From Campylorhamphus procurvoides (taxonomy: Eukaryota; Chordata; Aves; Passeriformes; Dendrocolaptidae), in contig WBMV01008407.1 of NCBI GenBank assembly GCA_013396655.1, positions 734,583 through 798,582 on the forward strand: 64,000 bases of DNA, given 5' to 3'. Of this stretch, positions 52,701 through 64,000 are shown one piece after another (the stretch's first letter is position 1; each line of letters begins with the position of its first letter). The position numbers and the translations under genes were made by a program. The notes under the pieces are model-generated. The model saw only the letters and a program-made list of their open reading frames with translations, made no database searches and was not told the origin of the DNA.

Positions 52701-55239
52701 CACAAATGAGTCCTGGAAGAGCCACGGACACTCTTTCTTCCATGACTGTTTTATAGTTATCTCAGCACTGCAACTGTCCTTGTCACACTGGCAAAGCTGT
52801 TGAAGGCTGATCCAGTGTTACACTGGTAGTGGCCTTCCCAGACAAAAAAAGGCAACAAAAGGAAAAGAAAAAAGATGAGAGCTCAAGTCTGTTCTCTGAG
52901 AGAAATATCTATTAAAATGCCTGGAGAGGATAAAAGGTATACAAGATGAAGTAGGATCCCGTTGACCCTTCTGGACCTTTGGTTTGGAGCTTCCTATGCA
53001 AAAATCTAATCTAATAAAAAAGATGACTAAAATTGTATCCTCTCCTGTCTTAAATTTATGCAAATTGTGCACACAGAATCACTACAGAAGGTGAGGGAGC
53101 TGGGGGCAAATAGTGAAGGCATTTGGGAATTACTTATGGATGAGCAAGCTGGTTTGTGTGAAGAGATGAAAAAGATCTTATGCTCTCAAAGCATTTTAAA
53201 AGCAGACCTTACTATTAGCCTGCTGTGACCATCTATACTATATACATCTATACCAAAAGGCTCACATGGAAACACAGGTTGGAACACAGGGAATAGACAC
53301 AGAAAATAAACCAACCCAGCCTTCAGCAGGGGTATCCTGATAGGAAGGATGTCCAGAGCATTTCTGATTACCTATATGGCCACCATAGAAGCCAAGTTCA
53401 CTTTTATCTCAGCAAAATTGATGCTCAGGAACATTACATATTTCACCGTGCAGTATAAAAGAGTAATGCTTCTTGTCATCACTGATGTGGCAGCTTTCAA
53501 TGTCTTCAGATACATCTCTGCAGCCACACCACCATCTATGACAGGACATGATTCCAAGCGCCCAGGCCAACTGGCACAGGAAAGATCTTATCCATGCTAC
53601 TGATGGTAGCCCACCCCTAGTGCAACCTGGTTTCACCCACCCTACAGTGTGGCCTGGCTCTAATGTGCCTGATGTGGCACTCTGAAAATACCTTTGTTTT
53701 TCATTTCAGTGCATCTGAAATGGATGCACTAGAGCTGGAGTGGGGGACGCTGAAGTTTACACCATGCATACACTAAAAAGTAGCATAAGAGGCAGACTGA
53801 GAGTACAAAATGCTGTGGTGATGAGTGGGACTGAAACTTATGCAGTTTCAGTGTTCTTTAGAACATGAATTCTTTAGTGCTTTAGAAAATGAGCTCCAGA
53901 CATTGTCCTAGGGGAAATCAGAAACCTTGTTTCAAAGGGGACTCTAGGAGCTCACTATCCTCTGTGCAGTGTGGATGGTGAGAGGACTACAGCAGAGCAG
54001 CAGACAAGGTAAAACAAATTTATCTGACATTGAAAATGTACTCTGACCATTGTTGGTTCATAAGTTAGCCAGGCCAGAGTCAAATAACCCTTTGACTCCA
54101 TCTGCACAAAGAAAATATTGCAGAGATCTGCCTGTATGCTTCTAGGAACTTATGAGGGACATACCTGCTAGCAGAGAGCACAGCAGCATGTCATTTTAGT
54201 AAATGTGTGCTATGCTGATGAGACTATTTTTATTGAGATTTGTCACACTTTTTTGTGGATCTTGGCAGTTTCTGCACCATAAACAAAAGAAAAAGTCATG
54301 TTTTACAGAGCAAAGTTTGCTGTTGCAGGGTTAAAGGTACCTTTGAAATCTACACTGCAACCCATCTGGACATCTGCAGCAAAGCTCACCAAAACCTAAT
54401 AAAATAAACAGTGGATGGAAAGAGTTTGTATTGGAAATTATATCAATAATAGCATTAGCAAAGCAGGCCACATGCAAGAGTGCTGAGAATTCATCAGAAA
54501 TTGTTCTGATGATCCTCAAATAACAAAGACTTATTCTTCTTTGTTTTTGTAACACATGCTATGGTGAATTTTCCAATGTCCTTGAAGTCTGCCAAGAATG
54601 AAGAAAAGGAAACTAAAATTAAGAAAAGAAAGGGGAATGTACTGCAAATATGGGATGACAGTGGGCAGAAAAATGTGGAATGAGCTTTGATGTGGAGCAG
54701 ATGTACCCCTGCATTCCACAGCCAAAACCAATGCCGAGGTCACTCTGCAAACAGTAAGGAGGGAAACATCTCCTGTCTCCTTTTAGCTTCAACACAGAAT
54801 CATTTCAGAAACCACGATGGGTAACAGAAACATTTCTAATAAAATCCCTAATCTTTTCCCACAGATGTAACAGAGCAAAAAGCAGCCAGAGAGAGAATAA
54901 TGCTCTCAGGTATACAGCAGTGCTTCTCCAACTTACTTCTGGATTCAGATACTTCTCAGAGTGGCCTATGTTACCTTCAGTCTGAGGCTATTATTTTTTA
55001 TATATTGAAAAAGTAGAAAATATAAAACAAAAGCATAAGTAACAGCAAATTAGGATATTAGTTTAAATATATTCTCTTTTTCTAATAACATTAGAAATGA
55101 TCCTGTCAAGCTGTTCACAGCACTCAGAAAGGGATGGTGGAAGGGAGTGTCACAGATGATTTGATATCAGCACTGAATCCAAATCCACATGGGAAGTTTG
55201 TGATGTTAATATTTCTGTTAATTTGATCTGGACAGAGAT

Positions 55240-55312
55240 TGGAGTGCAGTTCTGGCCCTATAAGAGACAAATGGCAGAAGCTACACTGACTCCAACAGGA
55301 CTACTGTTTAAC
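55240..55312. mobile_element. Possible relic of a related palindromic repeat
   Basis: GGAGTGCAGTTCTGGCCCTA followed by GCTACACTGACTCCAACAGG resembles the 'ctggccct...attgacttcaatggg' core of ancient sauropsid repeats. The similarity is short and from memory; the boundaries are uncertain. Confidence 0.3.
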
Positions 55313-56833
55313 CTTTTATATGATTCTGCTTTATTAGTAACATCTGTCAAAGACACAAAAAGCTGTCAAGCAGATAAGAGGATGTTCCTTGTGGTTTTGC
55401 TTCTAGAACTACATTGAAACATGCATGAAGAAGGCCTTAAGAAAACAGTGAATTAATACAATCCTTTTTGCTTTTGGACACACTGATTTTGCCAGTTGAG
55501 TGCACAGGGAGCCACTAGACATTCACAGCCTGTCCAAGGAATATTTCCCTGACCAGTACCCCCTGTAGAAGAGCACATGGGGGACGTGGGATTAGGTCTG
55601 AGAATACCAGTTAAAGATTAAGCTGAAATAAAACCTGCTCTATGGCAGTAAGCAAAAGTTTGATGTTTTGTTTCACAGGCACTGGGGTATGTGCAGAAAG
55701 GTGTTCCTTGGAGTCCCCAGTGGTTGAATGAAATTGATTGAAGTGCAAAAAAAAGTCAGATATGAAAAACCGCCTGAAAGGAAGGTAATTGCTTCCAGAT
55801 GTTTTAAAATTGCCTTCAGAAATGAACAATCAAATCCTATAGCAGCAAGACAAAATAACAGAAAGAGTCAAGAATATTTATGAAGAACACCGTAGAGGGC
55901 ATATCTTTCAGCAGGGGCATAAAAGACTTAACCAGCCACCAGCATCCAAAAATCTGTGTTTTGGGTGGTGGCTTGCTATGGACTTTCAGACTGGCAGTCA
56001 GTTAAGCAGAAGCAATTGACACGCTAATTACAAATGAACACAGCCATGACAAGTGTTGTTGGCCACAAGTCTTTCAGGCCTTAATTAAACATGATAAGAC
56101 ACACAAAGCCTTGGTTTATCGAACAGTCAACATGGGGCCGCTGCCTGTCACTCTTCTTTGCATGTGGTCTTATGGTAAACAGAAGGGTAAACTTAGAGCC
56201 CTATTTTCCTTTTGACTGATTTAGTACATGAACTCTTTGGTCTTATTTAACTTTACTTCAAAACTAGGATTTTCATATTAAGTCAACCTGCATATATATG
56301 TTTTTAAACTCTAGGAAAAAGAGAAAAACCATCTGCATTGTACTTCTAACTGTTACAGACAGGTCACTACACAGACCCGGGTTTGATGTAAGCCATCCTT
56401 CACCTCCTGCCCTTTGGAGCAGATCCCAGGCTCAGGTAACAGTGTACTCCACTGTGCCTTGAGTCACACAGTCAGTGTAAAGAACTGAATTGCCAAACAA
56501 TATGTACAAAAAAGTTCTATAAAGAGTTCAATTTGCTAAATAGGACTTTTGAGGGACGGTGCCTCTGCTGACAGCCTGAACCAAGTACTGAAGAGTACTG
56601 TTTCAACATCCACCGTCCAAATGCAATTAAACAGAGCTGTTTTTCAAGAATGTTGCACCCACCATGAATGAACAGTTTAAAACATAATCCATATCTGTAC
56701 CAGCAGGTACCATACTGACTTACATGCAGTATGTAAATAATTAAATGGAGTATTGAAGGAAATCAGAGAAAAGATAAGGCCACAGGAAAAAATATCAAAT
56801 ATAGATTTGTTAATAACATTTACACAGTCAGAG

Positions 56834-56875
56834 GTTTTGTGTTGTGTTTGTTGTTGGTTGGTTGGGGGGTTTTTT
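56834..56875 (+). repeat. T/G-rich (GTT)n/(GGTT)n tract
   Basis: TTTTGTGTTGTGTTTGTTGT, GGTTGGTTGGGGGG and then TTTTTT. Low-complexity T/G tract. Confidence 0.8.
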
Positions 56876-58831
56876 ATGAGCATTTGTATCTACATATTCT
56901 TCAGCTCAAAAGTAGGAAACAGAGGGCAATATAGCTAAATGTGGTTTCCATACATGGATTAATGTGATTGGAGCACAGCTAGTTCTTCCATGCCAAAGTG
57001 AAGCTGGAGAAGTAATCTGTCTCCCTCTAGGAATAGATGTTTGTAATTAATACACCATTTCATCAGCCTATAGCAAAAATAAAAGGTGCTTTGTTCTCTG
57101 CGGCTCCAACAGGCAGCTGAAGAAAGGATTAAAGAGATTAAACCAAGCTGAACTGCCAGAGTAATTGTTTCTGAGGATGGACTATGCACTTGCCCACCCC
57201 AGAGCGCAGCAGCAGATACCTCTGCGTGGTAGGGAACTCCCTGAGCACACATGCACCAGTGAGGGAAAGGGGAGCGCGATGACATGCAGCATCTCCAGGC
57301 TCAAATGCTCTTAATCTTCACTGAACTGTTCCCCTTTAACATCACACCAAAGGCGGCATGAGGCTCTTTCCTGGTACTTCACTCACATGTGTGCATGGTA
57401 CAACCTCAACTCTGAAGATGTGGCACAGCAGATCTGCAGAAAGGAGAACAGAGTAGAAAGGCTGTGCCAAGGACTCCTTTCTTGCCCTCACAAATCCATC
57501 TCTCTCTGCTCTGTCCATTTTGTCCACTTCAGGGTCATTTCTTCCAATGCAGGTTCTGTACAAGATATTCCAGGTCTAGTTTTGTAGCATGCTGCTTCTC
57601 TAATAACAACATGAATAACCAGCTATTGCAAACTATGAAGTTGAAATGTGGAGCCTGGTTCTGACAGGCAGTTTTGCCCCAAAAGCTCAGAAAGTTACTT
57701 GTTCCTCCACCTGCCAATTCAGTCTTTGCTCTGGGTGGGGAAAAAGATCTTCCAAATTGTCTGTGGCCTTGAATTATGGACTCAAGTAGAATGGATAAGT
57801 AGAAAGGCATGCTCAGGGATACCCCAATGGCCAACAGCCTCTGTGTCTTTCTATTCACCCCCACTTGTATTAACACAGCCTGTGACTGTCATGTGTTTTC
57901 CGACTAAGTTTCTGTTATATCAAATAAATCATGCCAGAAGAAACCACTTCAGCGGCCTTTGCCTCCCTGTTATGTTGCATGCAATGTGCCTGGGATCCTT
58001 CCCTCTGGAGCCAAAGGCTTTGACCTTCTCTCATCAGCAGTCAGCACTAAAGCAATTGTTTCTCTGCAGCAGTTGCACAACAGCAGGAAAGGAGGACTGA
58101 AAATATCCTGTAACTGAGCTTGCTCCTACCTCTTTGATGAGTGATTTAATCTTTCTGACACAAATCCTCCCTCTCACAAAGAAAACTTTTGCTATTCGAA
58201 ACAGCTCTAGCTAGACTGTTAAAAGAAGCTTTTGAAAGCAGAGGTTGTGGATGCACAGCTGGACTTCCCCTTAATTGTTCAGAGCTTATTTCATGGGTCA
58301 TCTATGCTTGGACAGTCTCATGTCTTCACAGGCACTTGGAAGAGCCAGGACTGATAGCAAGAGGAAGGGCAAAACTTAGTATTACTACAATGCACATAAA
58401 CACTTCATTTTCCCTGTCTGAATAGATCTCCTGATGTCAACAGGAATGAAAACTAGAGCACAGTTAAATACAAATTTATATGTTTGCTGGACTCAGACCT
58501 TAAGCAAGCAATGGTTGTCCCATTAGAAGGAATTATTTGTGTTAGTCTTTCAGGAAAGGCAGGCAGAATTGAGCAATGGTTCAATACAAGATAAAGGTTT
58601 TGTGCAGTGAGACATAAGTCATTATCAGCACAGAATTAACTGGGAAAATTATAAAGATTTTTCTTGACTCAGGATTGACCTATATTTCGACTCATGCTGC
58701 ACAGCAAACATTTTGACAAGTTAATTGGTGTGAAGATGTCTGCACAAACAAGAGAATATTGATGAAATGAAGACATTTTCCATCCAAAAACTGAAACTCA
58801 TTCTTTCCCTTTAGAAGCATTTCCCTGTTTC

Positions 58832-58940
58832 TCAGATGCAGACTCCCAGTGCATCAGTCCTATTAGTTCTTCTATTGTAATCTAATCTCTTTATTTTACA
58901 CTCCAGATTCTTCTCTTCCACTGCCTGCTTCTCTTTCAGT
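58832..58940 (-). CDS. Candidate terminal coding exon of the same unrecognised gene
   Basis: Read on the minus strand after TTCTCCTTGCAGAG, the frame runs LKEKQAVEEKNLECKIKRLD and then to a TGA at 58832-58834 (35 codons plus stop). The first part is highly charged with heptad-like spacing, as in an amphipathic or coiled-coil helix. To stay in frame with the previous candidate exon, the splice must use the AG two bases after the CAG (start 58940). Using the CAG itself (start 58942) gives an immediate stop. That dependence weakens the model. Together the three pieces give about 127 C-terminal residues. Confidence 0.3.
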
Positions 58941-59052
58941 CTCTGCAAGGAGAACAGTATATAGGGGTAGAAAGAACTCACACCAGCAAGAGTTGATGAA
59001 AAGGCTTTTTCACTACAAATCACCTTAAAAGAAGGATCATGGGGAAACGTGC

Positions 59053-59096
59053 AAAAAAACCCCAAACCCAAAACCCCAACCCAAAACCAAAACCTC
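59053..59096. repeat. A/C-rich tract with a quadruplex motif on the minus strand
   Basis: AAAAAAACCCCAAACCCAAA and onward. The complement reads GGGTTGGGGTTTTGGGTTTG-GGG, four G3+ runs with loops of 2-4 bases, which is a canonical G-quadruplex motif. It falls in the putative last intron of the candidate gene described at 58832-60556. Confidence 0.85.
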
Positions 59097-59332
59097 ACAT
59101 AGATTTACTTCTCATAGCGTTTCTTCCACTGTTTGGAGTGTGAAGATTAGCACAGACTTTGGTGCCACAACCATTTGCAAACTAAATTTTTCAAGGAACT
59201 TTACTACTCTGGAACACTGGCCTAATGTTTCCATAAAATACCTTACTACCCAGAGCAGAGGAAGTACAAAAGATGATAGAAGCCTATATTATATGTTATA
59301 AACCTTCATTCTTTCAAATATCTGCTACTTAC

Positions 59333-59437
59333 TCATTTAGATGGTCCCAGGTAATTTTCCGGAAGAGATGAGTAAGCGAAGAAGATATATAACCAATGAA
59401 AGGGAAAAGGTTTGACAGAAAATTCTTTTTCTCAGCG
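59333..59437 (-). CDS. Candidate internal coding exon of the same unrecognised gene
   Basis: A 105-nt segment (divisible by three, phase 2 in and out) between acceptor TGTTCATTGCAG and an excellent donor ATGA|GTAAGTAG, read on the minus strand. It encodes AEKKNFLSNLFPFIGYISSS, then LTHLFRKITWDHLN. Joining from 60387 keeps the frame open. An alternative acceptor, GCTGTCTTTACAG before 59583, gives a longer open exon of 251 nt that includes a hydrophobic stretch of about 25 residues (possible membrane segment). In that version the junction with the upstream candidate would hit a stop, so the two models exclude each other. I know no family with this sequence. Evidence is splice signals plus open phase only. 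Confidence 0.35.
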
Positions 59438-60386
59438 CTGCAATGAACACAGATAACACTAAGAAAATCTACTAAGGAAATAGTAGACAGTAACAGACAG
59501 TAAAGAGTAACTGCAAAAAAGACCCAATGAGACAGACAACATGACTTCCAGCTGTTCAGTGCCTTCACCAATCCTTGAGAAAGCTGTAAAGACAGCAAAG
59601 CCTTTTCACAAGACAGCAGAAGAGGGCCACTTTTGCTTTAACCTAAGAGAATTGCTGCTCTCCTGATGACAGTAAATCAAGAGTAGAAAAGAATAGTCAG
59701 AAGGGGCATTCTTGCAAGCTCTCAAAGCTTCAAGCAAAGATATGTGCTATTACTGCCCAAAATTTTGCATGAGATATAGCTGAGGACACCTGATGGCCTC
59801 CTGCTACTTTGAGGTTAACAGCCATTAATCACCAGCAGTTGCATCTGGACCTGTTCTGATGGTTAATTTCCAAATTCCTTGAGAGCTCCATGCTGTCTAG
59901 TTAATCCATTTTGAACTTCATCCCTTAAAGGTGAGTGGAAGTTTTGCTTTTGTAGAAAAAACCCTTATCTATACCCATTTATGGATATTTTTTCCTGTTC
60001 CACAGGTGCAGAATACACTGTGCATGGCTCCTGTCAACCCTTTATGATACTCTAGGTTTATTCCACTCTCCATAAGCTCTTGTGGCACTGCATATTGATC
60101 AGCTGTTGCCTGGTAATGACTGCATTTTCTTATTTACATCAGGCGTGTTCTGCAGTTTGAAATGCCTTATTTTCAGTGTACACAACATGAGAAACAAATA
60201 GCACAAATACAACGTTGTCAGCAGTTAGACTACAGCATCCAAGGCATGACTAAAGGATACCCCTAGGCTAGAGTAGTGGTTGGCAAAGACTGAGTTCAGT
60301 CAGCCTCAGTCTTATATACTAAGGAAAACTGCCACAGGAAGCCTAATTATGCATCTCCTCCACATTTATCACAGCAAGAACCTTAC

Positions 60387-60556
60387 CTGTAGGTTACAGT
60401 CAAGAAATTAAGAGGTTTAGTGACTTCTAGACTAATATTTAACTGATATCTCCATATAGTGTTTGCAGCCTCATGAGGGACTCCTTGGGAAGCAATATAC
60501 TCCAGGTTGCCCTTCTTCACAGGAATGCCTTGAGACCAGGCTACCTTTCCCAGCAC
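60387..60556 (-). CDS. Candidate coding exon of an unrecognised gene (most upstream piece seen)
   Basis: I do not recognise this sequence. Read on the minus strand, the frame is open from just after a TAG (60557-60559) to a textbook donor CTACAG|GTAAGG: 56 codons plus two bases. The peptide contains IPVKKGNLEYIASQGVPHEA and ends TKPLNFLTVTY, a mixed composition unlike typical chance translation. It exits in phase 2, which matches the entry phase of the next candidate exon (59333-59437). The upstream boundary is unclear: a CTAACT branch-like motif precedes AG dinucleotides near 60557, but the pyrimidine tract is poor. No exon further upstream was identified with confidence. It could also be a non-coding RNA exon or chance. 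Confidence 0.3.
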
Positions 60557-60559
60557 CTA

Positions 60560-63500
60560 TCCTGATCTTGAGTGTGAGTAGTTAGCTAAACAAGCCTAGA
60601 TTGTTACTGTTTTTCATGCTCATATCTGGTTTAAAATATTTGTCTTTAAAAGGGATACTGGAAGTTTCTTCATCCAGCTGACACCAGTTGCTCACACTTG
60701 AGTGAGTTAAACATTCACATTGGCATTAAGGTAACAACAACATTCTAATCTGCTTATTTATCAGTATGCCTCATTAAAAGTAAGCAAATAATTATTTCCA
60801 AGGGTGTATTGCAGTCATTTACATAGAAGGTGTGTTAATTACTACCACAGAGAGCTCATATGGCCCAGAGACTGGAGCTGTCTAGAAGCCACACTGAGCC
60901 AGAGCAGAGTAACCAGGTTACGCAGTAAGCCTATGCTTATCAGCAAGGGTGTGTTTGCTTTTGCTCAGGTGCCAGGGCAAAAGGCCCTGGCAAAGGACTC
61001 ACATGCATCTGCCTGGATTGCTTCAGTGAGGTTCCCTGGGTTGCTTAGTGAGTTTTGCCCCATGCATGCTGTTCTTGTCAGCTATCTGGCAGAGAAGAAC
61101 CTAAACAGTTCTGAATGCAAGCTGTCTCTTTTAAATGCCATTCTTGTTGTCCTTCCATGAGAGGACTCAGATAACTGAACTAGCACATTAAGTCTGATAA
61201 TGCCCCAAATAGCTAGAGTTCATAGTTAGAAAAGCAGTGCTGGCTTCATTAGCCTTCTCTCTGAAGACAGAGCTAAAAGAAGAGCTTAGAAAGAAGCTCA
61301 GGGAGTTGATGCCCTGCCCTACAGAAGGCCATATGCAAAAATGTACTCTAGGAGCAAAGCTATGGACAAATATGGAAACCTTCTATTGCAAGTTTTCTTA
61401 CTGGGATACCAACTTTTTGCTATGAACACCATAGGTAGCTCGGACATCTTATCACTGCCTTGGCTGTAGTTGCCAGAGCTGGGGCTCCAGGGTGGGGCGC
61501 CAGGGTGAGGCACCTGTTGTAGGAGGCCTGGATACAGCCCATCCCATGGAAAGGAAAGGCCAGGGACTTTGAGGGAGCCTGAATTCCCCATGTGTTTTCA
61601 CCCCTACCTTTGTACATCTAAATATGTTACTGATGGCAGGGAAGTTTTAGAGTGGAAATTAACTGAAAAATATGAGTAACTGAAACATAATACAATCCTG
61701 GCTACTCAGCTGACACCACATGGCAGGAAGAGCACCTCAGCTCCTCTAAGAATGTAGAAAATGTACATTAATGAATCACCAAATTAATTAAAAATAACAG
61801 AGTGGAAATGAGCAATAAGTTATTTTACAGCATTACCACAATCTGGGATATACAATAAGGTACAAATATTACCAGGTAAGACAAACTCACATTGTCTCAA
61901 ATTTGTCTTAGGACCAATGACCGCAGTTATCTGGAAAAACAGTAATTACTCTTAATGTCTGACACATGTTCCTCTTCTCAGCTTTCTGCTCAATACACAC
62001 TTTTTTAAGAGATAAATGAATTTTGTCAACTAAACTTTAGTGCTACAGAGCCACTCACCTGCCACAGAGTACTTTGTCCCAGGGCACCCTTTGAGAGTCA
62101 TTTTGAAGTAGAGTAATTTTGTCTGCCCAGCTCTCACCTTCCCCTATATAGTCTCTGCAGGAGGTGGAGTGTCATGGCTGTTTCTCAAGGCACCCCTCCA
62201 CAGGGATTTAACTTCAGAGGTCTGTATGAGCGGTGAGGAGTTCCCCTGACTATTACCCTGTAAGGATTAATAGCAGTCAAAGGGTATCAAAGTCAGTGGT
62301 GAATCTGTGGCCTTTGGAAACCTTTTAGTACAGAGAGGGCCCAGATAAAGCAGGAGACATTTCATATTTTGGGTTTTGTATGCTGCACTGGGTATATCTT
62401 TACATCAGAGGAAGATCATCACAGTGCAAAGCAAAGGAAGAAGGCCAACTTGTCTCCCTATCACCAGTAATAGTCCATACATTAGTCTGTGGATGCTGTA
62501 GAAAGCATGCCTACCTATGTCCTCATCGATCCCTCCTACCAATTCAGGAATTACAGTCTTGGTAACACAGAGAAAAGGGACCTCAGTGCTAGCATGAAGG
62601 AGAGCAGCACAAGAGTATAAAAAGGCATTTACTCAGAGAAGAGTGCTTCATGGGTAGTAGGATAGAGGATACTTCCTCTAGCCAAATGATTTTCCCCTTT
62701 TTCTTGAAGAGCAGTTGCATCATAACAGGTTGAATTTCAGGTGCTGTTGCTGACACTGTCATGGCTTAAGCACATCACTCTGTGCCTATCTTCTCACCTC
62801 AGCAGACAGGGCTGTCTGCACTGCTCTAGTTCTGCCCTTGAAACATGTTTACTTGACCTTCTTGGTAGTAGCTCTGGCTAGGCTGAAGCTGAATGTTTAA
62901 AGCAACTAGTGATGAGCCATAGCTGGCTGAAGAGAGTTTCTACCTCCTCACAGCTGCATGACATTTTCCCCTCCCTGTGGTCAGCCCAACGCTGTCAGTA
63001 GCTACAACAGTCCTCGCTGGTCTTCAGCAACATCAGAAGGTCTGGTAGGAAGAGGTTAAGAGAAAAAGAGTTTAAAATCCTCCCAGCCACACATCTATTT
63101 CTGCACACATGCAATTCCTGGCAAGGCAGTGACTCTGATCTAATTTGGCATCCCTGTGGCAATACCCTTTAAATGTCATTACTTTGAAAATAATGATATT
63201 TAATGAAAAAATTATCCCAGGCAAACTAGCATAGTAGATTTCATATGCTTAGGAAAAATTTTAAGGTAACAAGCCATTCTTCAGAGCAGAGGGTAAGTGG
63301 ATTTTCTGACCAAGCAGGCCTGCAAAGTGACCTTACAGCGATGTCTTTCCAGGATTCCTCCTGGGAACTCGTACGTGGTTTACTTCTGCTCAGGTGCATT
63401 TTCACAACTGCTCAGCAAACACACGCCTCAAGAGGAGTTGCCTTTTTATGATCATTACTTGAAATGCAGGACTCAGAAGGGAAGGAGATCCTGACTCCAA

Positions 63501-64000
63501 AAGGAAAGGGCCACCCACTTTGGAAAGGGCCAGCAGAACGGTGACCTGAGTGCAAGTGACTCCAGCCCCAAAATGAATCCTAACTGGGATTCCTCCCCTC
63601 AGACTGACTTTCTGAGACCTTACATGTGCCATGCTAAGCCATTATGCAAAATGGTTTATCCCCTCTTAGCATGTCAATAGTCTTTAATGATAGCAAAGAA
63701 GAAACTGCTCTCTACTGGTGGGATACATTTTTTACTTAAAAATTTTAGTGAAGATTTCTGTGATGAGAAAACATATCTAGACAGAAACTGATTAAAATCT
63801 GTTTCTTGTTTTACACTGTACACTGCAATAATTATATGAAGATTACTTTGAACCAGTAACCCCTTGGGACCATGATACTATGTTATCCAAATCCTGCCTT
63901 TAATCCACCCTGCAACTACACAGAAACAGTTCCAATCCAGCTAAATGCAGTGAAAGGATGCTTTTCATCTATATGTCATCACTTAGGCTTGCTATACTTT
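60560..64000. other. Unassigned DNA upstream of the candidate minus-strand exons
   Basis: If the candidate gene at 58832-60556 is real, its upstream exons should lie here or beyond the window. One donor-like site (GCAT|GTGAGTCC, minus, near 60997) follows a partly open frame, but no clean acceptor pairs with it. A locally GC-rich patch at 61470-61560 has no recognisable feature. Nothing else is supportable. Confidence 0.5.

Larger units (their letters stand above)
39881..58831. other. Intergenic; no gene recognised apart from repeats listed
   Basis: Unique, AT-rich sequence with the LTR remnant (42600-43021), short tandem repeats and one possible ancient repeat relic (55240-55312). The longer open frames (44601-44951, 50171-50572 and 57648-58100, all plus) show no domain, no strong splice context and no known motif, and are best read as chance. 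Confidence 0.6.

Noticed and set aside
57648..58100. 150-codon ORF on the plus strand
   Set aside because: No recognisable motif, no supporting splice sites, and composition like random translation.
60997..61100. Further upstream exon for the candidate minus-strand gene
   Set aside because: A GTGAGT donor is present, but all frames from the best acceptor hit stops, and the phase fit needs an implausible downstream acceptor.
1..64000. CRISPR arrays, tRNA or rRNA genes, prokaryotic-type systems
   Set aside because: No regularly spaced repeats and no tRNA-like or rRNA-like sequence were seen. The window is vertebrate intron and intergenic DNA.

Overview
This window looks like vertebrate nuclear DNA, most likely from a bird. 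It is AT-rich and gene-poor, and it carries CR1 (chicken repeat 1) retrotransposon fragments with the typical avian 3' end (AGAATCATAGAATG-type repeats next to GGTTGGAAGGGACC). It has one clear CpG island and one unmistakable protein-coding exon. There is no sign of prokaryotic gene organisation: no long ORFs, no operons, and the open frames are what chance gives in non-coding DNA. The species cannot be fixed from the sequence alone.

The certain gene is PARD6G, the gamma paralogue of the PAR-6 cell polarity scaffold, on the minus strand. Its second coding exon (14885-15107) encodes most of the PB1 domain and has perfect splice signals on both sides. Positions 1-14884 are then intron 2, and the PDZ-encoding third exon must lie left of the window. 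Positions 15108 to about 28.1 kb are intron 1. The CpG island at about 27.69-28.29 kb is the natural promoter candidate, but coding exon 1 is not visible and may be hidden in the 11-base N gap (28136-28146) inside the island.

From about 28.3 to 64 kb the window is mostly intergenic DNA with repeats: a 5'-truncated CR1 inserted into an older non-LTR element (39.09-39.88 kb), a probable solo LTR remnant on the minus strand (about 42.60-43.02 kb), two possible palindromic MITE-like relics, simple repeats and a perfect 10-bp hairpin at 36.5 kb. No recognised gene lies here.

The most interesting unexplained signal is a set of three minus-strand segments at 60.56-58.83 kb (60387-60556, 59333-59437, 58832-58940). 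They are open, flanked by good splice signals and join in a compatible reading phase to give a protein-like C-terminal end of about 127 residues. I do not recognise the family, so this is a candidate gene and not a proven one. I found no CRISPR array, RNA gene or new defence-type system. Apart from this candidate, the window reads as ordinary avian intron and intergenic DNA.
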